Source: Proteobacteria bacterium ST_bin11
Lineage (GTDB): Bacteria; Pseudomonadota; Gammaproteobacteria; Methylococcales; Methylomonadaceae
DNA length: 59,464 nucleotides
Assembly: GCA_002083615.1 (NCBI GenBank)
Contig: MSXO01000021.1
Coordinates: 1-59,464, forward strand
Direction: 5' to 3'
Both the position numbers and the translations under genes were made by a program. Shown here piece after piece: positions 17,915 to 27,030 of the stretch (position 1 is its first letter; every line of letters begins with the position of its first letter). The notes beneath the pieces are model-generated. The model did not search any database. It was given only the letters and a program-made list of their open reading frames with translations, and was not told the DNA's origin.

Positions 17915-19003
17915 ATGTTAATCGCGACAAAAGCTTGCAAATCTCGCTTGTGTCGCCAAGTTTCATTGGTTGGAGCGCACGATTCTGGTACGGTGTTCTT
18001 GGTGCTGCTGCTGACCTCATCCACGGTACTCGCCACACCAATCGACCGCGATATTTTGCAGCAGGCAGGCATTCCCGCGGATAAGGCAGCACATTTACTG
18101 CAAGGTAACGTGGTTTCCCATGAACTTCAGGAAGCAAGCGACAAGGAAATGGCGTTGAGCACCGCCATCTATATTGAGGTTGACCCGGCCGTTGTCTCAG
18201 ATTTCATTACACAGGGCGAAATGGCAGCCATTGATCCCGATATTATTGCCTACGCCGAAATACAGGTTGGCGCCAACGGGGCAGCGTTCGAACGCTTTGC
18301 TTTCAACGCTAAACAGCACCGCGAAGTGGATTATTTGCTGGACGACGACGTCAGAGAATCTTTTAATCTATCGGCTGGCGAAATCGCCAGCTTCTCAGAC
18401 TTGTAGGCTAAGCTGAGCGGTGCCAGCGCCAAAACTAAAGCCGCAGCCGTTTTGGAGCATTACCGCGAAATCCTATTAAAAAGAGTGCTCGCCTATCGTG
18501 CCAAAGTATTGGCCGGGATAGCAGACTACGCGGGCGACGATGGCAATGTCAGTCCTTCAGCGGAATTACGCAGTGCGGCAAGAAAGTAGCCAGCTTTTAA
18601 GAGCCCAGTATCCTGAGCTTTACCAGGCTTGGCTGACTTATCCGGCACATGTGCCGAATAATGCGATCGAACATTTTTTTGGCTGAATCGCAAAGTTGAA
18701 AACCGTCCCACCGCGATTTTGGGTCATCGATTGGTGTATAGCGGTGATCAAGGGACTGTCATGCTGAGCCGCCAGTTTTATGTTGGACATTCATACAACT
18801 CAGCTCAGTTAATCTTGGGTGCCTTGCCTTTTAAAGAAGGAACATTGGTATTTTATCGACAACGTACCTCCACCGATCAGTTGGCCGGCCTAGGCAGCCG
18901 CTTGAAACGTAATATTGGTCGCCGACAAATGAAACAGCAAATGATCACCCGCCTGGAACGACTACGCAAACAGGTTGGCGGTAAAGCCGAGGGAAAGTCG
19001 TAA
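17915..19003 (+). pseudogene. exported protein of unknown function, disrupted
   Basis: The first part reads from MLIATKACKS with a signal-like segment to EIASFSDL, then meets TAG at 18404. The same frame continues sensibly (KTKAAAVLEHYREILLKRVL) to about 18588. A frame change near 18580 gives LLRAQYPELYQAWLTYPAHV. A further change at the T-run near 18675 gives NRKVENRPTAILGHRLVYSG, then LSRQFYVGHSYNSAQ, ending at 19003. Three lesions in about 1.1 kb make decay the simplest reading. The ancestral protein, about 360 residues and exported, is not recognised. Confidence 0.65.
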
Positions 19004-19039
19004 TGGTTCGCTAGGCATTGACTCACGTAAGTCCAGCGT

Positions 19040-19342
19040 GGTTTGATCCGCACTAGCGATACAAATCAGCCCAAGCCTTGGATATTAAACGTCCAGAACC
19101 AGGTGGATTGGCAAGAACATGGTGATGGCAGTATCACGGTGCAGAATCTGAGCTTTGCGGAAAGCATGGCCCGCCAATAACTGACCAGCCAGACTGTGCA
19201 ACACCAAAAGCACGAAAATGATTGGTGGATGGATGTTTTCGAAACACAACCGCTCACGGCCGGTGGCGGTCGAGCGACGACAAATTTCATCCAGTGGCAG
19301 CTTACTTTCGGTCAGGCGCGCGTGCGCGTGTTCAGTGAATAA
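19040..19342 (+). pseudogene. degenerate coding remnant, unknown
   Basis: One plus-strand frame gives protein-like text interrupted by TAA at 19178: GLIRTSDTNQPKPWILNVQN before it, and NDWWMDVFETQPLTAGGGR with FIQWQLTFGQARVRVFSE after it, ending at 19340-19342. It has no start of its own. It may be a separate gene fragment or a domain once attached to the preceding pseudogene. An open minus-strand frame over the same bases (19085-19483) looks less protein-like. Confidence 0.35.
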
Positions 19343-19577
19343 GGGCTTTAACTCTGCTAGCGCGTTTGCGGGCGATAAATCCAGACGCCGGAAAGCGGTG
19401 CTAATCGAGTTGGCTGATTTGGCTATGATGTGTTTACGCTGATCGTAACGTGGCACGGTGCGTAAGAAGGTACGGGCCAACACCAGGCCGAGCCCCCTAC
19501 CTTTCGAGCAAACACGTCATGCCCAAAAACAAAGTTCTTGATATCAAAAAGAAATCCAGCTGTAATTCATACATAAA

Positions 19578-20201
19578 ATGACCTACTCAAATCAACTGAA
19601 AGGTGGAAAATTGAAAGTTTCGTTGAAAGCATTTTTAGATTACGTATTGATTGGAATAATCGGTTTTATTCCCGTTGCCTTGGTGTTTCAAATTGTAATT
19701 TATGTCGAACGATTATTACGTGAATTTGTGCTGCTGGTACACGGCAAATATGAAAATCCATTCGTCACCTTGTTTCTATTTTTCGCAGCGGTAAGTCTTT
19801 TAGGCTATTTTGGTAAATTGCTGAAACATGACAAAGCCACAGTCATGTATTTCCTCGAAGGCATTATTCAGCGTATTCCGATTATCGGCAGTATTTATCG
19901 AGTTACCCGAAAACTGCTGCGACTGTTTTTAACCGATGAAGAATCTCAAGTTCGGGAAGTGGTTTATGTCGAATATCCCAAAGATGGTATGTGGGTGCCT
20001 GCCTATGTCACCAACAGAGTCGGTGATTGCTATATTCTCTATATTCCTACATCGCCGAATCCGACATCCGGATTTACTGTTATGGTGCACAAATCAAAGA
20101 TCAGAGAGTCATCTATGAACTTAGAAGAGGTTTCTAGCTTTGTCATTAGCGTAGGCGTGGACTATGCCAAACCTGATGATGTAAAAATGCTGTACCGTTG
20201 A
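19578..20201 (+). CDS. DUF502 family membrane protein
   Basis: 207 residues. Two membrane segments lie near the N-terminus (FLDYVLIGIIGFIPVALVF and FVTLFLFFAAVSLLGYFG). The C-terminal soluble part has the DUF502 hallmark IPTSPNPTSGFTVMVHKSKI, then SSFVISVGVDYA. The first ATG at 19578 has no SD. A TTG at 19611 follows AGGTGG and begins exactly where conservation starts, so it could be the true start. Function unknown; the family is found widely in proteobacteria and plants. Confidence 0.82.
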   Translation: MTYSNQLKGGKLKVSLKAFLDYVLIGIIGFIPVALVFQIVIYVERLLREFVLLVHGKYENPFVTLFLFFAAVSLLGYFGKLLKHDKATVMYFLEGIIQRIPIIGSIYRVTRKLLRLFLTDEESQVREVVYVEYPKDGMWVPAYVTNRVGDCYILYIPTSPNPTSGFTVMVHKSKIRESSMNLEEVSSFVISVGVDYAKPDDVKMLYR

Positions 20202-20365
20202 TATACAAACTCGGTTTTACTAATTGATTTTGGTTCGATTGCGAATATTCACCGCCTGCCTGCATCCGTGCAACACCAGTTCTGTCAATAATTGTCCAAG
20301 CCCGTTTTGCCTGTATAAGCTTCCCTGAATAGCCTCTTTAAGCTGGACATTATAAAAAGCCTATT

Positions 20366-21574
20366 ATGACATTCTCCATTATCCGTAGACTGAAATACGC
20401 GCTGCTTATGCTCTTAACATTGGCGCTTTGCGCTTGTTCTTTACCCACACGAAAACGAGCTGTGCCGCCTGATTGGATAGCTAAGGCTGAGGTGTTGAAC
20501 ATGCCTGGCGTGCGATACATAGTAGGTACTGAAATTACTGATGAGCAGTTAAGTGAAGGTATCGATAGCATAAAAAAAGAGCGAGCCTATCTCACCGCGC
20601 TTGAATCCTCAGACAATCAAAAACTACCGCCGGTGAATTTTTTAGCATTGTCCGGTGGCGGTGACGATGGCGCTTTTGGTGCGGGTCTGTTGTGTGGATG
20701 GACAAAATCAGGACTGCGGCCAGAATTCAAATTAGTGACCGGGGTCAGCACTGGCGCGCTACTGGCGCCATTTGCTTTTTTAGGCACCAAGTATGACGAT
20801 GCGCTGAGAGAGGTTTTCACTCAAGTGACGCCAACAGATATTATGCAGAAACGTAGCCCGTTGGCAGCGTTATTTGACGATGCCTTGGCCGACAATGAAC
20901 CTCTCGGTAAATTGGTTGCTAAATACGTGACCAAAGACATGCTCAAAGAGATCGCCGCAGAATATGCGAAAGGACGTACGCTATTAATGGCAACTACTAA
21001 TTTGGATGCCCGACAAGCCGTGATTTGGAACATGGGCAAAATTGCCGCTAGCGATCATGCCGCTGCTTTAGATTTATTTCATAAAATCATGTTAGCGTCG
21101 TCGGCAATACCCGGCGCATTTCCACCGGTTATGATTGATGTGGAAGTCAATGGAAAGCGTTATCAGGAAATGCATGTGGATGGTGGCGCGCTATCTCAAG
21201 CCTTTGTTTACCCAACCACCATAAAATTGTCGGAGGTTATCAAGCACCAGGGCTTAAAACGCGAACGACGCCTTTATCTGATTCGCAATGCGCGCCTGGA
21301 CCCTGATCGTGAAGAGGTGGAAAGATCGACTTTAAGCATCGCTGGCCGAGCCATCTCTGCCCTGATTCAAGCGCAGGGCGTTGGGGATCTCTACAAGATT
21401 TTTACCATAGCCCGGCGTGACGGTTTGGATTATAACCTCGCTTACATTCCTAAGGATTTTAACGCCTTACACAAGGAAGAATTCGATAGAGCTTATATGC
21501 AGCAACTATTCCAAACTGGCTACGAATTGGCGTTAAAGGGCTATGACTGGAAGAAAGTACCTCCTGGAATGTGA
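20366..21574 (+). CDS. patatin-like phospholipase lipoprotein
   Basis: 402 residues. The lipoprotein signal ends LALCAC with Cys24. The patatin core has the oxyanion loop SGGGDDGAFGAG at 96-107, the nucleophile elbow GVSTG with Ser128, and the dyad aspartate in DGG at 272. The product would be an envelope-anchored serine acyl hydrolase acting on lipids. The glycine loop carries a DD insert compared with the canonical GGGxRG. No immunity or secretion gene is adjacent, so a housekeeping lipid role and an effector role are both possible. Confidence 0.85.
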   Translation: MTFSIIRRLKYALLMLLTLALCACSLPTRKRAVPPDWIAKAEVLNMPGVRYIVGTEITDEQLSEGIDSIKKERAYLTALESSDNQKLPPVNFLALSGGGDDGAFGAGLLCGWTKSGLRPEFKLVTGVSTGALLAPFAFLGTKYDDALREVFTQVTPTDIMQKRSPLAALFDDALADNEPLGKLVAKYVTKDMLKEIAAEYAKGRTLLMATTNLDARQAVIWNMGKIAASDHAAALDLFHKIMLASSAIPGAFPPVMIDVEVNGKRYQEMHVDGGALSQAFVYPTTIKLSEVIKHQGLKRERRLYLIRNARLDPDREEVERSTLSIAGRAISALIQAQGVGDLYKIFTIARRDGLDYNLAYIPKDFNALHKEEFDRAYMQQLFQTGYELALKGYDWKKVPPGM

Positions 21575-21762
21575 GTACACTTCTCCGGCTTGTCTTTAAT
21601 CTTTAAAGAAGCATGAATGTCTGATGGGAAGCGCTAGAGTAGCCAGTAGTATATGGCCTAAATTTTATCGGAAATGGGCTTTCACCGGCTACTGACCTTG
21701 CTCGGCTCGGGTGCCACCCTATCGAAATGGGTGGCAGTTCTAAATTGCTACAGCCAATCCGT

Positions 21763-24024
21763 CTAAACTTCCGGCACGAAAAAGAATGGGCTGCCTTCGT
21801 GGCCAGCATGCTGCAAGGGGGCGTATTGCGGGATTTGTTCGAAACCACCGCGTGCAGCCGACGCTCGTACTTGGTTGGCCACATCCCGGAAGATGTCGTA
21901 GTCCTCGATAATCCGTTTGTTGCCGCGTAATACTTTCAAAAACGCATTGGCAAACACCGAATGATCGCCACCGCCTTGGTCCATGACTGGTTTTACACCG
22001 CCGGAAGTGAGAACGGTGCGGGCTTTGCGGCTGTTCATGGCTTTTAACCAGCGTTCGCGCTTGGCGTCGTCCATGCCTTCCGGCAATTTCGCCACTGCCG
22101 AACCGGTCAGCGCGCCGGAGTAGCAGGAATCGGCCACCACCATGATATGTTTGGCCGGCATGATGCTCAAAAATTCGGTGATGCTTTGGCTGGAAATCCA
22201 GTTGGCGCTATTGCCGGTTTCCGAATCGACCGGCAGCCAATAGGCGGTCTGACTTTTCTTGTCTATCTCGCCGTGGCCGGCGTAATAGACCAGTAAATTA
22301 TCTTGTTCGGTGAGTTTTTGATTCAGCTCGTTAAACGCGGACATGATTGCGTGGCGATTGGCGTTGATCAGCAATTTGGTTTTGAAACCGTAGCGTTCGC
22401 GTAACAGCAATTCCAGACTTTTCGCATCAGCAATCGGCGTTTTCAACGAAGGATATGCGCCGTATTCGTTGTTACCGATGATGATTGCATAGAATTTGCC
22501 GAACTGAATATTGCCGGAGCGTTTCAATTCGCTGCCGGTGCTACCCGGAAACACTGCCTCGGCCACATTGCCTGAAGCCAGTAAGCGCAGGCTCAAATCG
22601 CTGCTCTGATTGCGCTTGTCGGTAGCGACGATACGCACCAAGGTTTCTTCGCCTTTTAGGCTAACGTCGGTTTCAAAACGACCATTGGCGTCGACTTTCA
22701 CCGCCTTGTCGTTCAACAGCAAGCGACTTAGTCCGGTGGCTGCGTCGATTTTGCCGACGATACGTTTGCTGCTTTCGCCCAAGCCAAACTGGATGCTGGG
22801 GATACCGCGGGTGACGGTGACGGCGGGTTCCAGTAATTCGATGTTGGGGCCATTGCCGCTCGCCACCAGAGTTGAGCTTTGTTGTTGCAGTTTTTCTTTC
22901 AGTGCGGCAATTTCCTTCGCTTGCTGTTGCAAGGCCTGCTTGCGCAAATCTATTTGGTTTCTATCCAGTTTGTCCGAAGAGGTTAGCCAACCTGTCAGTT
23001 CCGCAGATTGTTTTTGATAGGTTTCGATTTTTTCGCTGAGCTTGTTTTCGATATCGTTAGTTTTGCTTTCAACGGCTTTGGCACTGGGGCTTTGCTGGCG
23101 TGCCGCTTCCAACTCGCGTTTCATGCGCTGTCTTTCCTGGCTGAGCGACTGTGTCAGGCTGCCTAATTTAGCTTGCTGGTCTTTTAACTGGCTTTCTTTT
23201 TCGTGCAATTGCTTTTCCAGGGATTCGATGTCGCTGGAGCCGCTAGGCCTAACGGATTTTTGTTGCTGCAGCTTGTTACGCAAGGCTTCCAATTCGTCTT
23301 GAGCCTTGCGCAAATTGTCCTGTTGATCCAGGGTTTGCTGGCGGGTGCTTTGCAGTTGCTCGCGCAGCTGTTCTGCTTCGCGGCGGGATTCAGCTACTTC
23401 GCTGCGTAATGTCGCTAATTCTTCACTGTTGGCGATGGCTTGGGCATTCACAGCGGGTGCAAACTGGATGCCGGCTTCGTCCAGGCCTGCGGATTTACGA
23501 TACCAACGTAACGCGGTTTCCTTGTCTTCTGTAACACCCATACCTTTTTCATAAAGATGACCCAAGTTCAACTGCGCTTGAGAGTTACCTTGATTCGCGG
23601 CTTTTTCGTACCACTGCGCGGCGGCTTTATAGTCGGCTGAAGTACCCAGGCCTTTTTCGAAAATCTCGCCGACATAGAGTTGGGCGGCGGCATCGCCTTC
23701 CTGGGCTTTGGGTAGCCAGATATTTAACGCGCTGGCGTAGTTGGCGCGGTCGTAAGCGACATATTCGCCGCCGCGTACTTCGCAATCGGCGGCAGTAGTG
23801 CGAATCGGGCGGCGGGCACTGAGATAGGTCATCTGCGAGCCGAGCTTGCGTACCTGTCCGGGCAGCAAGCAATCGACTACAAACAGTTTAGTGGTGTCGG
23901 CCACAATATAGCCTTCGGTAGCCTTGGCCATTTCTTCTTGGCTGACATCGCGGGCGCATGCAGACATTAAAATGCCGCCGATTGCCAATGCGAGCGTACG
24001 GTTCAATACTCTTTGTTTAGCCAT
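21763..24024 (-). CDS. caspase-fold (peptidase C14) lipoprotein with Sel1 repeats
   Basis: 753 residues from the ATG at 24024. A lipoprotein signal ends GGILMSAC with Cys23. Two Sel1-like repeats lie at about 110-180 (AQLYVGEIFEKGLGTSADYK, then LNLGHLYEKGMGV). A long coiled coil spans about 200-350, a beta-rich stretch lies at about 400-500, and a C-terminal caspase domain follows. The catalytic pair is visible: His584 in YYAGHGE and Cys634 in VVADSCYSGAL. The protein should be tethered in the periplasm or to the outer membrane, unlike eukaryotic caspases. It follows the alpha/beta-hydrolase lipoprotein gene by 53 bases, probably in one operon. Substrates unknown. Confidence 0.87.
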   Translation of the reverse strand: MAKQRVLNRTLALAIGGILMSACARDVSQEEMAKATEGYIVADTTKLFVVDCLLPGQVRKLGSQMTYLSARRPIRTTAADCEVRGGEYVAYDRANYASALNIWLPKAQEGDAAAQLYVGEIFEKGLGTSADYKAAAQWYEKAANQGNSQAQLNLGHLYEKGMGVTEDKETALRWYRKSAGLDEAGIQFAPAVNAQAIANSEELATLRSEVAESRREAEQLREQLQSTRQQTLDQQDNLRKAQDELEALRNKLQQQKSVRPSGSSDIESLEKQLHEKESQLKDQQAKLGSLTQSLSQERQRMKRELEAARQQSPSAKAVESKTNDIENKLSEKIETYQKQSAELTGWLTSSDKLDRNQIDLRKQALQQQAKEIAALKEKLQQQSSTLVASGNGPNIELLEPAVTVTRGIPSIQFGLGESSKRIVGKIDAATGLSRLLLNDKAVKVDANGRFETDVSLKGEETLVRIVATDKRNQSSDLSLRLLASGNVAEAVFPGSTGSELKRSGNIQFGKFYAIIIGNNEYGAYPSLKTPIADAKSLELLLRERYGFKTKLLINANRHAIMSAFNELNQKLTEQDNLLVYYAGHGEIDKKSQTAYWLPVDSETGNSANWISSQSITEFLSIMPAKHIMVVADSCYSGALTGSAVAKLPEGMDDAKRERWLKAMNSRKARTVLTSGGVKPVMDQGGGDHSVFANAFLKVLRGNKRIIEDYDIFRDVANQVRASAARGGFEQIPQYAPLQHAGHEGSPFFFVPEV

Positions 24025-24077
24025 GTTGTGCCGCCTTCGAATAAATGGTTTTATCCGCCAACCATAGCAGAATTCGG

Positions 24078-24905
24078 CTAACCCGCATATGGCTGGCGCA
24101 GCTGTTCCAAGCGTTTTAGCATGTGGGGCCAAATCACTTGCCAACCGTGGCCGTGATCGGCATCGACGATTTCCACCTTACTGTTGGGGCGTTGCCCTAG
24201 CGCTTGTTGAAATAATTCCGGCGGAATATTTTGGTCATGTTTGCCTAGCAGATGCCATTCCGGAATGCCGGGATTGGCGGCACGCGCAGCCGGGTTAAGC
24301 GAGTCGTTCAAACGCTGGTAGCCGTGATGATCCGCCCAAATATTGATGTCATAATTCGCCGCCAACGTGACTATGGCGATCGTTTGCGGCAATCTTTCGG
24401 CTAACAGCAGTGCCAACGTGCCGCCACCGCTATGGCCGATCAATACCACTTCAGCGTAGCTGCGTTGTGCACAAAACTCATTTAAGGCTTGAGCCATCGC
24501 AGCCACCACGCTTTCGCCATAGCGGGCGCCGGTCCACAGAAATTGTGAACAACCGGGATCGCCTGCATGGCCATTGTAGCAAGGTCGGCCCAAATACAAG
24601 GACGGTCCGGGATCGGCAGCCATTAACCTTAGAACCGTTGATGTTCGGGTAGTCGGGTCGGAGGCAGGAAACACGCCACGTTCCCAAGGGCGGCCATCGC
24701 CTTCAAGATAAACATGCAGGCGCTTACCGGCTGATAGGGGCAAACGGGTAAAAGATGTCAGCTTGAATCCGGCGGCTTCAGACTCTAAGACCTGAAAGCC
24801 AAATTCCATGGCTTGCTCGCGCAGACGGATGGCCGGTGTGCTACAGCCGACCAAGATAGCAAACAGACTTAGTTTGAGATAAAAATGTCGCCGTCTAATT
24901 CGCAT
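24078..24905 (-). CDS. alpha/beta-hydrolase lipoprotein
   Basis: 275 residues. The lipoprotein signal ends FAILVGC with Cys21. The hydrolase core shows the oxyanion-like segment LHVYLEGDGRPWERG, the nucleophile elbow VVLIGHSGGG, a late aspartate in LLGKHDQNIP and the catalytic histidine in DADHGHGW. It is likely a serine esterase, thioesterase or lipase anchored in the envelope. It is the first gene of the pair with the caspase-fold lipoprotein. Confidence 0.85.
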   Translation of the reverse strand: MRIRRRHFYLKLSLFAILVGCSTPAIRLREQAMEFGFQVLESEAAGFKLTSFTRLPLSAGKRLHVYLEGDGRPWERGVFPASDPTTRTSTVLRLMAADPGPSLYLGRPCYNGHAGDPGCSQFLWTGARYGESVVAAMAQALNEFCAQRSYAEVVLIGHSGGGTLALLLAERLPQTIAIVTLAANYDINIWADHHGYQRLNDSLNPAARAANPGIPEWHLLGKHDQNIPPELFQQALGQRPNSKVEIVDADHGHGWQVIWPHMLKRLEQLRQPYAG

Positions 24906-25019
24906 GCTGCCGGCCTGTCTTGTAGCGCCTAGTCCTCGTGTGTCACGGTCTAGGCGGCGATGGCCAACTCATAGGCCAGCGTAAAAAAGCTTAGCGGGCC
25001 TGAATCCCTCTCCCCTTAA

Positions 25020-26771
25020 TTAAAAAGACAGGCGCAAACCGCTGGAAAAGGCATGGTTTGAAACGTTTTCCCGGTCAATGATGGTGTTGTAGGAAACGAA
25101 AGCCGACATACCATCAGCAAACTGACCTGCCATGTTAAATCCCAGTTGCATGAAATCGCGGTCAGGATTGTCGGAACGGATGTTAAAACCGGCGTTGTTT
25201 TGTAGGAAGCGAACGACGCTGACTTGGGCGTTGTAGCTGGATTCGTGCACCCACTCGGCGTTAAGCTGCGGCATGATCACGCCCCAAGGCAAGCTCCATG
25301 CATAAGAAACCCTGGCACCGGCTTTAGTCAGCATGGATTCTATGTGTTGTTTGCCATAGCTGGTGCCGAAACTAGCCCCGCCGGATTCGCGGTAGCCATC
25401 CACTTCGGTTTTGGTGTAGTCAAAACCGATATAGGGCCCAACCAGCACCTTGTCGATGTGATAGTTGTAGCCCGCACCCAGGCTAGACGCATATTGCATA
25501 CCCGAGGTGCGGCCTTTCGCAGAGGTATTGAAAAAACTCATCGCTCGTTCGGATTCGTAATCGATGCCGCCAACGCTGGCCAAAGCATCGATATAGAAAT
25601 CCTGGATATTCAGAGTACTGTAAAGTGAGCCGGTATAAGCGGCGGTATACAGCTGACCAGCACGATTGCTGAAATCGGCTTTGTTATGACTGTTGTTAAA
25701 CGCCATACCTACGAAGAAATTGTCGGTAACGGCATAATCCAAACCGACCGTTACCCCTTGATTATCGAAATTGTAACCTTGCTCATTGGCTGACCGTTTC
25801 CGGTTACCGAAACTGCCGTCGATATTGCCATAGACCCCTAGACGCTGAAATATCTCCGGGAGCTTGTCGGCACTGGCCCCGCCTATTTTGGCACCACCTA
25901 AATTGATGCCGCCCGCGTTGCCAGCTCGCAAGGTAGCGATACGGTCCATTACGCTGCTGAAGTTCGCGCGCGATGTAGCCACCGTCGTGGCGGCAATGGT
26001 ATTAATTTCTTCCGGAGTGATCTGATCGATAACGTCGGCTTTAGCTACCGCGCCCAGGCCAGCGATTCTAGCGCAGTCTCTTATTACGGCAGAGCTGCTA
26101 GGTGACGCACATAAGCTGTTGATCGCCAACGATGTTGCGCTGGCGTTGGATGTGGATTCGATAATCTGGGATTGGGAAATCACCCCGCCGCTACCGGCAA
26201 AGCTAATCAATCTCGCACTACCCGAGCCGGTGCCGGTGCCGGGAATGATTAGCCCCGAGTCACCTACAAGCACCAATATATTGCCGGTTTGGCTGTTGGT
26301 GTTAACTCCCTCGACAGCATTCAATCGCTCAAAAGGAAAGTTTGCCACCGCCACCGTGTAACTACCAGGGCTAAGGGGGTAATCATTAATCAACGCGTTG
26401 AAATCTGGAGAAGCTCCTGCAGCACCGCAATCGATTTGGCTGCAACTATCGTCGTCTTCGGTGAGTATCGATGCACTAGTAAAATTACCGGTACCATCCA
26501 GAAGGTATATGAAAGGGTCGGTGGTGGGTCCACTGGTGGCAATATCGACCAAAGTGGTTTGCGATAGAGAAAACGGCAAGTAGCCAACCGAACCTATCTC
26601 GGAGCCGGTAATATTAAATGTCCCGCTCGCGAAGTCCAAACCCACGGCGGATGGCGCAACCAACACCGATAGAATGAATGTGCTGATTCTCAACGAGGGA
26701 CGTTTACTCAATCGCGCCAAAGCGATATTCGAACGGAGTGATTTTAAAAAAAACAGTGAGTTCATGCGCAT
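25020..26771 (-). CDS. autotransporter-domain outer-membrane protein
   Basis: 583 residues with a long N-terminal signal (ISTFILSVLVAPSAVGLDF). A passenger of about 130 residues resembles the DVUA0089-type extracellular domain (DPFIYLLDGTGNF, DDDSCSQIDCGAAGASPDF, PLSPGSYTVAVANFPF). After a linker, the last 280 residues form a type V beta-barrel (VTVGLDYAVTDNFFVGMAFN, AGARVSYAWSLPWGVIMPQL) ending in a terminal Phe (SSGLRLSF). The passenger is small, and the Cys pair may be disulfide-bonded. The gene diverges from the kinase gene. Confidence 0.87.
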   Translation of the reverse strand: MRMNSLFFLKSLRSNIALARLSKRPSLRISTFILSVLVAPSAVGLDFASGTFNITGSEIGSVGYLPFSLSQTTLVDIATSGPTTDPFIYLLDGTGNFTSASILTEDDDSCSQIDCGAAGASPDFNALINDYPLSPGSYTVAVANFPFERLNAVEGVNTNSQTGNILVLVGDSGLIIPGTGTGSGSARLISFAGSGGVISQSQIIESTSNASATSLAINSLCASPSSSAVIRDCARIAGLGAVAKADVIDQITPEEINTIAATTVATSRANFSSVMDRIATLRAGNAGGINLGGAKIGGASADKLPEIFQRLGVYGNIDGSFGNRKRSANEQGYNFDNQGVTVGLDYAVTDNFFVGMAFNNSHNKADFSNRAGQLYTAAYTGSLYSTLNIQDFYIDALASVGGIDYESERAMSFFNTSAKGRTSGMQYASSLGAGYNYHIDKVLVGPYIGFDYTKTEVDGYRESGGASFGTSYGKQHIESMLTKAGARVSYAWSLPWGVIMPQLNAEWVHESSYNAQVSVVRFLQNNAGFNIRSDNPDRDFMQLGFNMAGQFADGMSAFVSYNTIIDRENVSNHAFSSGLRLSF

Positions 26772-27030
26772 TTATCCGAAATAATTTCTGCAACTTATTA
26801 TAGATGCATGTCAATGTTTTCAATAGCTATTTAATTTTGTCGACAGGTTGGGACTCGACCAAACCGGAATATCGAAATGCTGTCGCGCCAAATCATCGAC
26901 CCAGAGAATTTGAGCCCGGCTCAAGCAACACAGTTTTCGAAATTGAGTTTTAGGCAGCAAATGGCAATTGCAGCGACACGAACAAGCTCTTCGGCTAAAA
27001 TCCTTACACCTTCCCTGAGTGTTGTTTGCC

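Noticed and set aside
19085..19483. Minus-strand open frame of 132 codons
   Set aside because: No recognisable family and no start signal. The opposite strand gives better protein-like text, so openness is probably chance.
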